Positions 32,011 through 39,525 of a DNA stretch of 64,000 nucleotides are shown here, one piece after another. Below the pieces are notes generated by a model that saw nothing but the letters and a program-made list of their open reading frames with translations, made no database searches and was not told the DNA's origin. The DNA comes from Pleomorphomonas sp. PLEO. Lineage in GTDB: Bacteria > Pseudomonadota > Alphaproteobacteria > Rhizobiales > Pleomorphomonadaceae. The first letter of the stretch is position 1. Each line of letters starts with the position of its first letter. The stretch spans positions 2,057,501 to 2,121,500 of the forward strand of contig NZ_CP166625.1 of assembly GCF_041320595.1 (NCBI RefSeq), given 5' to 3'. The position numbers and the translations under genes are program-made.

Positions 32011-32627
32011 GCCGCCTCTCCCTCGAAATGACCGCGGCGCAGCAGCTCGCGGTAAAGCAGGTTCGTCCTGCGGAGATCTTCCCAAGGCTGGTGGTGGCCC
32101 TCGCGCGGCGGGATGCCGAGGATCACCTCGCAAGCCACATCGAGGGACGGCCATGCGGGATCGCCACCTTCGAACGCCGGCGGCAGGTTGCAGACCAACT
32201 GGCAGGCCGGGTGCTGAATGTTCACGAACTCCAGACCGGGCCGCCGCCAGCGGCAGACGTATTTGCGCTGGTTGGTCTTCTGCTCGAGCTGAACGAGCAG
32301 ATGCTCGATCACCATGGGGTCGAAGTCGCCGAAGGTGACCACACGGCCGACCTTGCCGGCCATATCCGCCAACGTGAGCAGAACGAAGCTCTCGGAGATC
32401 CCGACGCGCTCGGCATCGATCGCGGAGATGCCGTGGACTTTCTCAGCGGCTTCCTTGATCCGGCGCCCATTTGGCCGAACGGTCAGGTCGAAAGCGTTTA
32501 TCAGCGCGGCGTCATTTCCGAAGTGGCCAGCGGCGAGCTTGACCACCCATGGCTGTCCGACGTCGCCGAGCTGGAGATCCTTGCGCCACAGACCGGAGGT
32601 CTCGCAGTCGAGGACGAGCGCGGCCAT
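32007..32627 (-). CDS. DnaQ-like 3'-5' exonuclease
   Basis: This is a 206-residue protein. 'ALVLDCETSGL' (Asp7, Glu9), 'TFGDFDPMVIEHLL' and 'HQPWEDLRRTNLLYREL' (H-x4-D) supply the DEDDh catalytic set of DnaQ-type exonucleases. The Thr of the usual DTE-type motif is kept but the central part is divergent. It may proofread, trim ends for RecT-type annealing, or destroy host nucleic acid. It lies directly upstream in the operon from the PD-(D/E)XK-like gene. Confidence 0.7.
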   Translation of the reverse strand: MAALVLDCETSGLWRKDLQLGDVGQPWVVKLAAGHFGNDAALINAFDLTVRPNGRRIKEAAEKVHGISAIDAERVGISESFVLLTLADMAGKVGRVVTFGDFDPMVIEHLLVQLEQKTNQRKYVCRWRRPGLEFVNIQHPACQLVCNLPPAFEGGDPAWPSLDVACEVILGIPPREGHHQPWEDLRRTNLLYRELLRRGHFEGEAA

Positions 32628-32821
32628 TACCGTTCCCTCCTGGCCTTGACGCCGGACCATGCATAGACGCGCTCTGCCACACCGTAGACAGCATCAGCAT
32701 GCCGCCGGAGACGAAGCCCGCTCAGTGCATCAGCAAAAGCCGTTAGGACGACGATGGCGATGGCTGCTGCAAACAGACGTGGCAGATCGCGCGCCCTGAA
32801 TGGGCGTGGGTTCCTGCGCAT
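32627..32821 (-). CDS. Small membrane protein
   Basis: This 64-residue protein has a basic N-terminus ('RRNPRPFRARDLPRL') and one membrane helix ('FAAAIAIVVLTAFADAL'), then a basic tail. It shares its boundary base with both neighbours. The function is unknown. Confidence 0.5.
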   Translation of the reverse strand: MRRNPRPFRARDLPRLFAAAIAIVVLTAFADALSGLRLRRHADAVYGVAERVYAWSGVKARRER

Positions 32822-33141
32822 CAGAATGACTCCGGGATGGTGGCAACGATGGCTCGGCCAGCCTCGGTCAGGCAGAGCTTGAAGCCTCGCGCATCACCCT
32901 CGACGCGCTCCCGCTTCAGGAGATCTCTGTCCTCAAGGTCGGAGATGTTGTGGGAAACCGTCGTCGGGTTATATCCGGTCTCCGTCGCGATGATGCCGGA
33001 GCGATCCCGCCCGCGGCCGACCATGGCGAGGATGATGAACTCGATCACGGTGAGCCCGTGCTCATCGGCCCTGGCCTTGAGCTGGTCCTCGCTGGCGGTG
33101 AGCGCGTTGCGAGCGCCGAAGTAGTTCTCGAGCGGGTCCAT
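32821..33141 (-). CDS. MarR-like winged-helix regulator
   Basis: This is a 106-residue protein. 'LTVIEFIILAMVG', 'IIATETGYNPTTVSHNISDLEDRDLLKRER' (recognition helix and wing, in two adjacent pieces) and 'LTEAGRAIV' are typical of MarR/winged-helix proteins. It probably acts as a regulator within the early operon; the binding site is unknown. Confidence 0.7.
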   Translation of the reverse strand: MDPLENYFGARNALTASEDQLKARADEHGLTVIEFIILAMVGRGRDRSGIIATETGYNPTTVSHNISDLEDRDLLKRERVEGDARGFKLCLTEAGRAIVATIPESF

Positions 33142-33142
33142 G

Positions 33143-34312
33143 TCACAGACCCTCCCCGTAGGATTCAGCGATGAGCTCGGCGACGTGGACCTTCATGTCC
33201 TCGAGGGAGATCTTTCCCTCGGTGCGGTTTGTGTGAGCCTTGGCGATCTGGACGGCGAGCTTCTTGTCCGCCACCGATGTTGGCGGCCAACCGCCGTTGG
33301 TTGGCCAAAACTCATCGGCCATCTTGTTGATGGCCTCGGGCTTCGACACGCGCAGCAACGCGGCTGAGAAATCGTCGTGCGTGGCACGTGGCAGGCGTTC
33401 GACGTCGGGCTCAACCTTCTTGTCTGTAGCCTCGGATTGGCGTTCCTGCTGTTCGCCTTGCTGTTGCTCGGCGGGCTTTCCCTTGCCGGCGGCAACCGTC
33501 TCCTTCGGACGCTCCTGGTCCATAGCACCGGCGAGCTGCTGGCTGCCGCGCGCATCCTCGAGCTGCTTGATATTGGACGGGCTAAACCCCCCCGAGCGGG
33601 CGCCGTCGCCAGGAGCGAAGCGATCGGCAAGGCTCTTCGTCTTGTCCTTGGCCGACAGCGCGCGGGCTTCGTTCCCGATACTCTCCAGCTCATCAAAGGA
33701 GTAGATGCCGAGGATCGCCGATGCCTTGTGCATGCGACCCCACTCCCGTGAGCCGCGGTTGACCAGCATCTTGTCGTAGGTTGGCGGCTTCCAAGGGGTA
33801 TTGTTACCGGTGGTTTTCCAGTCCGCTACGGTCCCCTTTACGGCCAGCGGCTCGCCCTTGTGATTGAGCAGGATCTCGCCGGTGAGCGGGTTGGTGCCTA
33901 CCATCTCGATGGCCCGGGTATCGGTCCCTTCGGCGCCGCTGAAGGTCCAACTTAGCTTGATCCCGTAGTTGGACTCGAGCACGCCGTTGATGACTTTCCC
34001 TTCGAAGCCGAGCTTGCCGTAGATGATTGCCGAGCAAAGCAGCAGCGAGAACGGGCTCATGCCCCAGCGGTCTGCCTGCTCGACGACGGCGAACACGTTG
34101 GCGATGACCGTCTCAGGCTGGAATGGATCCCAGCCGGGCTTCCCTTCGGTCCCTATGCCACGAAGGCTCATGGGGACAACGGTGGCTCTAGCAATGCGCT
34201 CTGATAGCTTCCAGAGGTATTCTAGACGGGCCGGGTCGATTGCGAGACCTGGGCGCCACATCGCGTCAGGCTCGCGCGCTGGTGGCGCGTAGGTTTCAAT
34301 TTCTCTACTCAT
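33143..34312 (-). CDS. RecT-family single-strand annealing protein
   Basis: This is a 389-residue protein from ATG 34312. The N-terminal 250 residues ('RPGLAIDPARLEYLWKLSERIA', 'VIANVFAVVEQADRWGMSPFSLL', 'GKLGFEGKVINGVLES', 'KMLVNRGSREWGRMHKASAILG') follow the RecT/phage recombination pattern. After a Gln/Glu-rich linker (about 265-310), a separate C-terminal helical domain follows. It would coat and anneal single strands made by the RecE-like exonuclease encoded immediately upstream (ATGA overlap). Confidence 0.75.
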   Translation of the reverse strand: MSREIETYAPPAREPDAMWRPGLAIDPARLEYLWKLSERIARATVVPMSLRGIGTEGKPGWDPFQPETVIANVFAVVEQADRWGMSPFSLLLCSAIIYGKLGFEGKVINGVLESNYGIKLSWTFSGAEGTDTRAIEMVGTNPLTGEILLNHKGEPLAVKGTVADWKTTGNNTPWKPPTYDKMLVNRGSREWGRMHKASAILGIYSFDELESIGNEARALSAKDKTKSLADRFAPGDGARSGGFSPSNIKQLEDARGSQQLAGAMDQERPKETVAAGKGKPAEQQQGEQQERQSEATDKKVEPDVERLPRATHDDFSAALLRVSKPEAINKMADEFWPTNGGWPPTSVADKKLAVQIAKAHTNRTEGKISLEDMKVHVAELIAESYGEGL

Positions 34313-35250
34313 GCAGGGAACTCCTGGAGCATGCGCGTGGCGCGGGCCTCGGCGCGGGTACGAGCCCATGGCGCCAAGCGGATGTTGCCGACGTCGCCGG
34401 TGGGGCTCTTCGGGCCGGGCCACTCGTTGTTCTTGAGTGCCCACGCGAAGGCGCGCAGCGCGGCGCGGTTGGCCTTGTGGCCAAGGTCGATATCCTCGTC
34501 GATGATGCGCTCGATGCGGACGCAGTGCGGGCGCGTGGACTCCGCGTAGACCAGTGAGAAATCGGTCATGCGGAGGCCGAAGATCTTTGTGAACGCCTCG
34601 TCGACCAGGGCGCCCTGCTGGTGGTAGCCGTGGTTGCTCAGGTTGCGCTGCAGCTCGTCGTCGCCGATCTCGCCGGTGACCTTCAAGTCAAACACGGAGA
34701 GGCTGTCTTCGGGGACGGCATCGGGTCTGGCCTTGCACCAAATGCCCGTCTCGTCGTCCTGCCAGAAGAAACTGACCTCGATCAGGCCGGACAGGCAGCC
34801 GCCCTGGATCATCGGTTCCGCAGCGAGGGCTGTGGAGATGCCGCGGATCTGCTCGACCTGGGATGGCTTCAGGACGGTGAGGCCTTCAGCCTCGCGGGCG
34901 GCGACCCACTCCTTGCATGTTTTATTGTTCATGTTCCAGGCGCGGCCGTCGGGTGCCTCCTCCGGCCGGACAATGTAGAGGCTGGAAAAGCTCTCCTCGC
35001 CAAGCAGGAGGTGATGGGCGGCGCGGCCGAGCACCATGGCGTCGGTGGAGGTCATCTCCTCGCGGTTCGGGTTGTAGACCGACGAGTCCCAATAGTGCCG
35101 CAGGCTGGCGGTGAAGATCCGCCGCAGCCCGCTCGAGGAGATCGATGGGCCGACGCATGGATCGCCGTGGTAGACCTCCATCGGGACGCCGATGTAGGCA
35201 CCTGGTCGATCGATCTTCTGGCCGTGCCAAGGTGTCAGGGTGATGCTCAT
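34309..35250 (-). CDS. RecE-like PD-(D/E)XK exonuclease
   Basis: This 313-residue protein resembles the C-terminal nuclease part of RecE (exodeoxyribonuclease VIII). 'ISSSGLRRIFTASLRHYW', 'LGRAAHHLLLGEE', 'WCKARPDAVPEDSLSVFDLKVT' (metal-binding Asp, Asp and Lys) and 'HQQGALVDEAF' are in family order. It would resect double-strand ends 5'-to-3' and pass the strand to the RecT-like partner encoded next. Confidence 0.78.
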   Translation of the reverse strand: MSITLTPWHGQKIDRPGAYIGVPMEVYHGDPCVGPSISSSGLRRIFTASLRHYWDSSVYNPNREEMTSTDAMVLGRAAHHLLLGEESFSSLYIVRPEEAPDGRAWNMNNKTCKEWVAAREAEGLTVLKPSQVEQIRGISTALAAEPMIQGGCLSGLIEVSFFWQDDETGIWCKARPDAVPEDSLSVFDLKVTGEIGDDELQRNLSNHGYHQQGALVDEAFTKIFGLRMTDFSLVYAESTRPHCVRIERIIDEDIDLGHKANRAALRAFAWALKNNEWPGPKSPTGDVGNIRLAPWARTRAEARATRMLQEFPA

Positions 35251-35393
35251 TCGTCGCGGTCCTTCTTGGGGGCTTTGTGAAGGGCTTCGTTCTCGTCATC
35301 TGCCCGACTGCCGGCCGACATAGCGGCGTACATCACGGCCAGGATAATGAGCGAGCAGATGGGGCCGATCACGTAGATGAAGAGGGTGCTCAT
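35247..35393 (-). CDS. Very small membrane protein
   Basis: This 48-residue protein has one hydrophobic helix at its N-terminus ('LFIYVIGPICSLIILAVMYAAM') and a highly charged cytoplasmic tail. The 4-nt overlaps on both sides support it being real. The function is unknown. Confidence 0.5.
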   Translation of the reverse strand: MSTLFIYVIGPICSLIILAVMYAAMSAGSRADDENEALHKAPKKDRDE

Positions 35394-35851
35394 TCGGCTG
35401 CTTGAGCCTCTGTCAGGGTAGGTTTGAAAAAGCCCGGCATTCCACGGCAGGGAATGAACGGCAGGCTCTGGTAGTTGCGGAGCACGAAGCCCCATGGCCC
35501 CATGAACCAAGGGCTATCGGAGGTCTTGACGCAGTCGACGATCTCGACGGCGCCGACGATGCCGCCGCGCTGGAACTCGCCGAACGACGGCATGGTCAGG
35601 CCCGACGGGAACGGGCGGATGAGGGCTACCTCACGGCAGTAGGCGAGGCAGAACTCGTACTCCTCCGGCGTCATGCCACCCGAGGCGTGGACCAGCACGG
35701 TCCCGCGCACGTTGGTCCGCCATGACCGGTTCTCGATGTCCTTGGCGGCATCGCAGGGGATCGACATGCACCACGGCCACGGCTGGCGCACGGACAGGGC
35801 AAGGATGGTGCCGGCGCGGATGCGGGTGCGGACTTCGCTGTGGCTGATCAT
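35390..35851 (-). CDS. ASCH-domain protein
   Basis: This 153-residue protein from ATG 35851 has the ASCH hallmark set '[14 protein letters not shown]', '[22 protein letters not shown]', '[16 protein letters not shown]' and '[23 protein letters not shown]'. This PUA-like fold is expected to bind RNA or nucleosides. It is encoded just downstream of an HNH gene that may have inserted beside it. Confidence 0.78.
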   Translation of the reverse strand: MISHSEVRTRIRAGTILALSVRQPWPWCMSIPCDAAKDIENRSWRTNVRGTVLVHASGGMTPEEYEFCLAYCREVALIRPFPSGLTMPSFGEFQRGGIVGAVEIVDCVKTSDSPWFMGPWGFVLRNYQSLPFIPCRGMPGFFKPTLTEAQAAE

Positions 35852-36432
35852 GATTGGAGCTCGCTTTGTGTGCCGATTGACGACGGCGAAGTGGCTGCGC
35901 GATTGCGCCGGCTGGTCCGTCGGTTGTTGGCCTGCTCTTTCGCTGTTGCCCAACGACAGTTCGATGGTTCGTAGTTGCCATTGTTGTCGTTGCGCTCGAT
36001 CTGCAGGTCATCGGCGGGTCGGCGTCCAACGTCCGCTATGAAACACTCGAAGCCGGTCATTCCATCTTCGCCGAAGCGCCATCGATCGCAGATGGTGATG
36101 CCACGAGCACCATATAGTCTGTAGTTGTGGGCATTCGGATTGTAGCAACGCTGCAGCATTGACCGATGGACATGGTATTCCGGCCAATGCTCTCCGCGTT
36201 TCGATGCCCCATGCCTACGGCTTCTCTCGGCGACATCTTCACTGCAAAGACATCCACACGATTTGGTAACTCCACCGGTAAGAGATGAAGCCCGAACTGT
36301 TGTGGTGTCCCCGCAATCGCACCGGCAAACCCAGAAAGTGTACGAGCCACCGGATGGTCTCGGCTTTCGAGTATGGGACTCGGCAACAAGCCTACCGAAG
36401 CGAGTACCTGTAAGGTCGACGAGGGCGCTCAT
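35848..36432 (-). CDS. HNH-type homing-like endonuclease with N-terminal zinc motif
   Basis: This is a 194-residue protein. N-terminal '[12 protein letters not shown]' and paired Cys ('CRCDCGDT', 'SCGCL') are followed by '[20 protein letters not shown]', 'ICDRW' and '[21 protein letters not shown]', the pattern of free-standing phage homing HNH enzymes. ATG 36432 is preferred to an in-frame TTG at 36441. It begins 10 bp from the ATPase stop and overlaps the ASCH gene by 4 nt, as a mobile gene slotted into the operon might. Confidence 0.75.
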   Translation of the reverse strand: MSALVDLTGTRFGRLVAESHTRKPRPSGGSYTFWVCRCDCGDTTTVRASSLTGGVTKSCGCLCSEDVAERSRRHGASKRGEHWPEYHVHRSMLQRCYNPNAHNYRLYGARGITICDRWRFGEDGMTGFECFIADVGRRPADDLQIERNDNNGNYEPSNCRWATAKEQANNRRTSRRNRAATSPSSIGTQSELQS

Positions 36433-36441
36433 CTGGATCAA

Positions 36442-37695
36442 TCAGCCCCCGATGATTCCGGCCACGCTGCCATCTTCGATGACGATTGCCCCGGGTCGGC
36501 TGGAGTCGACGCATTCGGCCCACACCTGCACGTCGTTCGCTTCGGCAAAATCCTTGAGGATCTGCCAGGAGTCGTCGTCGAGGAGAGAGCCGTCGCGGAC
36601 ACGAACGATCTTCAGATCCTTGTTGACGGCCGCGGCGATTGCGATGGAAGCGCGAAGCTGCTCGGCATCGCTGCCCTGTTCAAACGGCACCCCGTTGAGC
36701 AGGATGGTTTCGTCGTCGCCAAAGGTGAGCCCCGGCACGGGCAGCTCTGCCGCGGCGATCTTCTTGGTCTTCTCGGTGGTGCGGGTAGCCATGGCCGTCG
36801 TCAGCTCGTCGGAGAGCTTCTGCTGCGCCGCAGCCTTCTCGAGGAGATCCGCCTTCTGCTTGGCCCGGAATGCGATGGCGTTGGTGGCTCTGGCCGCGTC
36901 GATCTGCAGACGAACATCACTGACGTCGATCAGGTCTGGCAACGGCGGCGCTGCTTGAAGACGAGCCACATCGGTCTCATTCGCCTGCTTCAGCTCGGCG
37001 AGCTCTTCCTCGAGGCTGGCGATCTGTTGTGTCCTGGCGTCGATGCCCGCCTGTACGGCCAGCCGGCGCGCTCGGCGCTGTTCGATATCGGCGTTGTGCC
37101 CGGCAGCGTCAGCCACCTTCTCGACCAGAGCAATCTCATCGATCGGCTCCGGGATCTCTTCGGGCAACAGGATGGCCGTCGCCTGCGCTGAGAAGCTGGC
37201 GGCCTGGCGGTTGGCGTCAGATCGGGCATCGAAGTCTTTCTTGTTCGCCGCCGCGATGGCCGCGAAATCGACACCGGGGACCATGGCCTTCAGCGTCTCA
37301 AACTTGTCCTTGGACGGCATCCTGGCAAAGGCCAGCGGATCGATCGTCAGCGGTCCAAGCAGGCTGTCCAGAAGGTCCTGTGGCTTCTTGGCGGAGAAGC
37401 CTTCCTGGTTCTCGACCTTGACGCTCGTCGTGTAATCCCCGTCTTCCTTCAGGTTGAAGGTGCGGGTCACCGTGTACTTGCCGAGGTTGACCTCGATCAC
37501 CGCTTTCTCCGCACCTTCGCGGATCGGCTTTGGTGGTGCCACCGATCGCCCCTTCAGGGCAATCCACAGGGCATCAAGCACGGAAGTCTTGCCCGCTCCA
37601 TTTTTGCCGGTGATCTCCACTAGGTTGCCCGACGGTTCGATATACGCGGCAGACAAACGCTTAACGTTCTCCGCCCGAAGCGAAATGATCTTCAT
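36442..37695 (-). CDS. SMC/RecN-like AAA ATPase
   Basis: This is a 417-residue protein. N-terminal Walker A 'GKNGAGKTS' (30-38) is in the SbcC/RecF style ('KIISLRAENVKRL', 'VLDALWIALKG'). A central coiled coil runs at about 190-310, and a C-terminal half follows with 'VRVRDGSLLDDDSWQILKDFAE', which replaces the classical Walker B/signature. It is shorter than SbcC. Clustering with RecE/RecT-like proteins suggests a recombination or end-processing ATPase. Confidence 0.75.
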   Translation of the reverse strand: MKIISLRAENVKRLSAAYIEPSGNLVEITGKNGAGKTSVLDALWIALKGRSVAPPKPIREGAEKAVIEVNLGKYTVTRTFNLKEDGDYTTSVKVENQEGFSAKKPQDLLDSLLGPLTIDPLAFARMPSKDKFETLKAMVPGVDFAAIAAANKKDFDARSDANRQAASFSAQATAILLPEEIPEPIDEIALVEKVADAAGHNADIEQRRARRLAVQAGIDARTQQIASLEEELAELKQANETDVARLQAAPPLPDLIDVSDVRLQIDAARATNAIAFRAKQKADLLEKAAAQQKLSDELTTAMATRTTEKTKKIAAAELPVPGLTFGDDETILLNGVPFEQGSDAEQLRASIAIAAAVNKDLKIVRVRDGSLLDDDSWQILKDFAEANDVQVWAECVDSSRPGAIVIEDGSVAGIIGG

Positions 37696-37715
37696 GCTGA
37701 CCTCTGGGGTGGTGA

Positions 37716-37913
37716 TTACTGCTTGGAAATGCCGACGAGGTTGCCGTCATCATCTTCCTGGCCATCGAGGTAGTGGTTGCCCTCTCGGCACTTGATGAAG
37801 AGGCCGTGATCGTCTTTCTCGACGACGTGAGGTCCTTCGGCGAGGCAGTCAAAGCCGCCATCAGCCGATACAACGTCGCCGGCTTTCAAGTCAGCCAAGG
37901 TGGTCGTGCTCAT
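37716..37913 (-). CDS. Small hypothetical phage protein
   Basis: This is a 65-residue protein from ATG 37913 (GAGGT 7 nt upstream). 'LADLKAGDVVSADGGFDCL' and 'FIKCREGNHYLDGQ' suggest a small beta-barrel. It is preceded by a GC-rich hairpin (38,030-38,072). The function is unknown. Confidence 0.55.
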   Translation of the reverse strand: MSTTTLADLKAGDVVSADGGFDCLAEGPHVVEKDDHGLFIKCREGNHYLDGQEDDDGNLVGISKQ

Positions 37914-38029
37914 TGTTCTGACCTCATGTGCGGAAAAGGGTTGCCGGCGGCGGCACTGCTGACAAATGGGGCATGGGGGACGGCCGCCGCCGGGTCCGCG
38001 CGGGGACTGCGCGGATGGGAAGGGAAAGA

Positions 38030-38072
38030 TGTGGCCGGCCAACTCTGGGAGGAGGAAGGTCAGCCGGCCACA
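38030..38072. terminator. 10-bp perfect stem in the early-operon leader
   Basis: TGTGGCCGGC (38030-38039) pairs perfectly with GCCGGCCACA (38063-38072) around a 23-nt purine-rich loop on the + strand. It lies between two leftward genes. No T-run follows on the - strand, so it may be an attenuator or RNA-processing site rather than a terminator. Confidence 0.4.
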
Positions 38073-38094
38073 CGCCTAAGCTCGGGGGGAGAGC

Positions 38095-38508
38095 TCAGGC
38101 GACACTGATATCCGGTTCGAAAACCGCGAAAAGATTGGGGACTACGAACGGCGCCACGGGCGATCGCGGCACCGGTTTATGGATTTCATCCACGATCTGA
38201 TCCCGCCAGCGATGGAGCACAGCGAGCAGTTCGTTCCACCCATGCATGCTCTGCCGGACTGGCTCTCCGTTCGTTATGCGATCGAAGAAAAGGCCATGGT
38301 TGCGCCCCCAAGCATCGAGTGCGACGTCCATGGTGGTGAGCCGGCCGGTCATCGTCGACTGATCGAGCAGAAACTCGAAGATCAGCGCCAATGCTCTATT
38401 CAGGCTGGCATCGCCAGGCACGCGCTCGGTGATCTCGTCGCATGGAGGCTTTACGCTCCGGGCCGCCAAATATGGTGGCGTGATCTGCAAGGCGGTGATG
38501 AGATCCAA
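38095..38508 (-). CDS. Hypothetical phage protein, first gene of the leftward early operon, TTG start
   Basis: This is a 137-residue protein. The start is TTG 38508 with CGGAGG 5 nt upstream; no ATG suits. 'ALDAWGRNHGLFFDRI' and 'WNELLAVLHRWRDQIVDEIH' are helical. A candidate promoter lies about 240 bp upstream. The function is unknown. Confidence 0.6.
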   Translation of the reverse strand: MDLITALQITPPYLAARSVKPPCDEITERVPGDASLNRALALIFEFLLDQSTMTGRLTTMDVALDAWGRNHGLFFDRITNGEPVRQSMHGWNELLAVLHRWRDQIVDEIHKPVPRSPVAPFVVPNLFAVFEPDISVA

Positions 38509-38753
38509 GTTGACCTCCGGACAGAGTCCACCCGTTCACGGGAAAGCCCATGTTGGGGAAGGCCTGCGGTTTGTGTGTCTGAAGCCCTATCGGGCAGATA
38601 CTGTTGGCTGTCTTGGGCCGGGTGCCACACCGTCGCATAACCCGCAGGGAGCCCTACTTACGCGATCCGCTCTCGTTGCCCTTGCGGGCTGGATCTACTC
38701 GACTTCTGGCGTCTTCGTGCCGTTGGCAGATCAGCCGTCGTTCGATGCAACAG

Positions 38754-38782
38754 ATATTGCGCCGGGCATTTTCAGTCGTCAA
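38754..38782 (-). promoter_or_regulatory. Candidate leftward early promoter (pL-like)
   Basis: On the - strand, -35 TTGACG (38777-38782), a 17-nt spacer and -10 CAATAT (38754-38759). It would drive the whole 38.5-to-21.9 kb early operon. TTTTC half-operators at 38769-38773 and 38790-38794 overlap or flank it. The -10 match is weak. Confidence 0.4.
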
Positions 38783-38789
38783 GCGGAAA

Positions 38790-38805
38790 TTTTCAGATCT
38801 GCAAT
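38790..38805. promoter_or_regulatory. Imperfect repressor operator (TTTTC-AGATCT-GCAAT)
   Basis: The left half matches the TTTTC-N6-GAAAA site seen at the immunity region and the right half is degenerate. Another TTTTC half lies at 38769-38773. It fits a weaker operator at the early promoter. Confidence 0.35.
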
Positions 38806-38887
38806 TTTTTCTCAGGTGGGAGAATTGGTTTGACGTGTCCCGCCGCCGAGAGCACAAAAAGCGCTGGGCCACCTAAGACAAGAAAAT

Positions 38888-38916
38888 GGCCGCCCTGTCG
38901 TCAAACAGGAGCGGCC
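38888..38916 (+). terminator. Hairpin upstream of the HTH gene
   Basis: GGCCGC-CCTGT pairs with ACAGG-A-GCGGCC (11 bp, one bulge, 6-nt loop). TTGAACTTT follows, so termination is possible but not strong. Confidence 0.35.
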
Positions 38917-38971
38917 TTGAACTTTGGTTATAAACCCGTGCGAAGGGTGTTCTGAAGGAACGTTTGAAATT

Positions 38972-39310
38972 ATGCCTCACAGTGTTCTTGATGTCAAACA
39001 GGCTTCGAACGTCGTCAACTTCCCCAAACAGAGGGAGGCGCGCTTCATGTGGAAAGACCAGATCTTGCAGTCGAGCTTGGGCGCAAACGCGCGCCTCGTC
39101 TCGTTCGTATTAGTCGAATATTTTGGGCTATCCAAAAGCGATGTCTGTTGGCCAGGAGTTGCCAAGATTGTTGAGATGTCGCGGCTCTCTGAGAGAACTG
39201 TTCAGCGCACTCTCCGTGAGCTGGAAGCCTCAGGGTTTCTCGTCGATGAGCGTCCCGGCGGTGGGCTGAAACGAACTGGACGCTATCGCCTTCAGTTGCT
39301 CCCATTCTGA
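38972..39310 (+). CDS. Helix-turn-helix DNA-binding protein (replication/regulatory type)
   Basis: This 112-residue protein, from ATG 38972 with GAAGGA upstream, contains 'MWKDQILQSSLGANARLVSFVLVEYF' (in two overlapping helices), 'CWPGVAKIVEMSRLSERTVQRTLRELEASGFL' (HTH) and 'RTGRYRL' wing, the HTH_36 winged-helix pattern used in phage replication initiators and regulators. It is alone on the + strand between the early control region and the convergent repressor. Its role is uncertain: regulator or origin-binding. Confidence 0.65.
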   Translation: MPHSVLDVKQASNVVNFPKQREARFMWKDQILQSSLGANARLVSFVLVEYFGLSKSDVCWPGVAKIVEMSRLSERTVQRTLRELEASGFLVDERPGGGLKRTGRYRLQLLPF

Positions 39311-39340
39311 AGAGAAAGGGTGTCAGTCTGGCACCGTAAA

Positions 39341-39359
39341 GGGTGCCACTGTGGCACCC
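39341..39359. terminator. Perfect 9-bp hairpin after the HTH gene
   Basis: GGGTGCCAC-T-GTGGCACCC. A second weaker stem (GGTGTC/GGCACC) precedes it at 39319-39335. There is no T-run; it lies between convergent genes. Confidence 0.4.
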
Positions 39360-39454
39360 GATACACATAGCTTAGACACAGATACTCTCTACCGCCTTGC
39401 CCCTTCCTTCGGTCAATAGGTCGGCGCAGGGCGCTCCGCGCGCCTTCGGCTGAT

Positions 39455-39494
39455 CCTTCCCTACCTACGATCTATCGATCTACGGTAGGAAAGG
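39455..39494. terminator. Long imperfect inverted repeat between convergent genes
   Basis: CCTTCCCTACCTACGATC pairs with GATCTACGGTAGGAAAGG at 14 of 18 positions around a 4-nt loop. It lies 32 bp after the repressor stop and can serve transcripts from both sides. Confidence 0.45.
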
Positions 39495-39525
39495 ATTCTC
39501 CCACGCGAGATGTCGAAAGTGGCCA

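Larger units (their letters stand above)
38509..38971. other. Divergent control region upstream of the early operon (463 nt, no gene)
   Basis: No convincing coding frame. It holds a leftward promoter candidate, two TTTTC-type half-operators and an 11-bp hairpin (separate entries). AT content rises at 38,765-38,830, as expected for a control region. Confidence 0.6.

Noticed and set aside
38604-38876. 90-codon open frame on the + strand in the early control region
   Set aside because: Arg/Ser-rich, no ribosome site, covers promoter and operator candidates.
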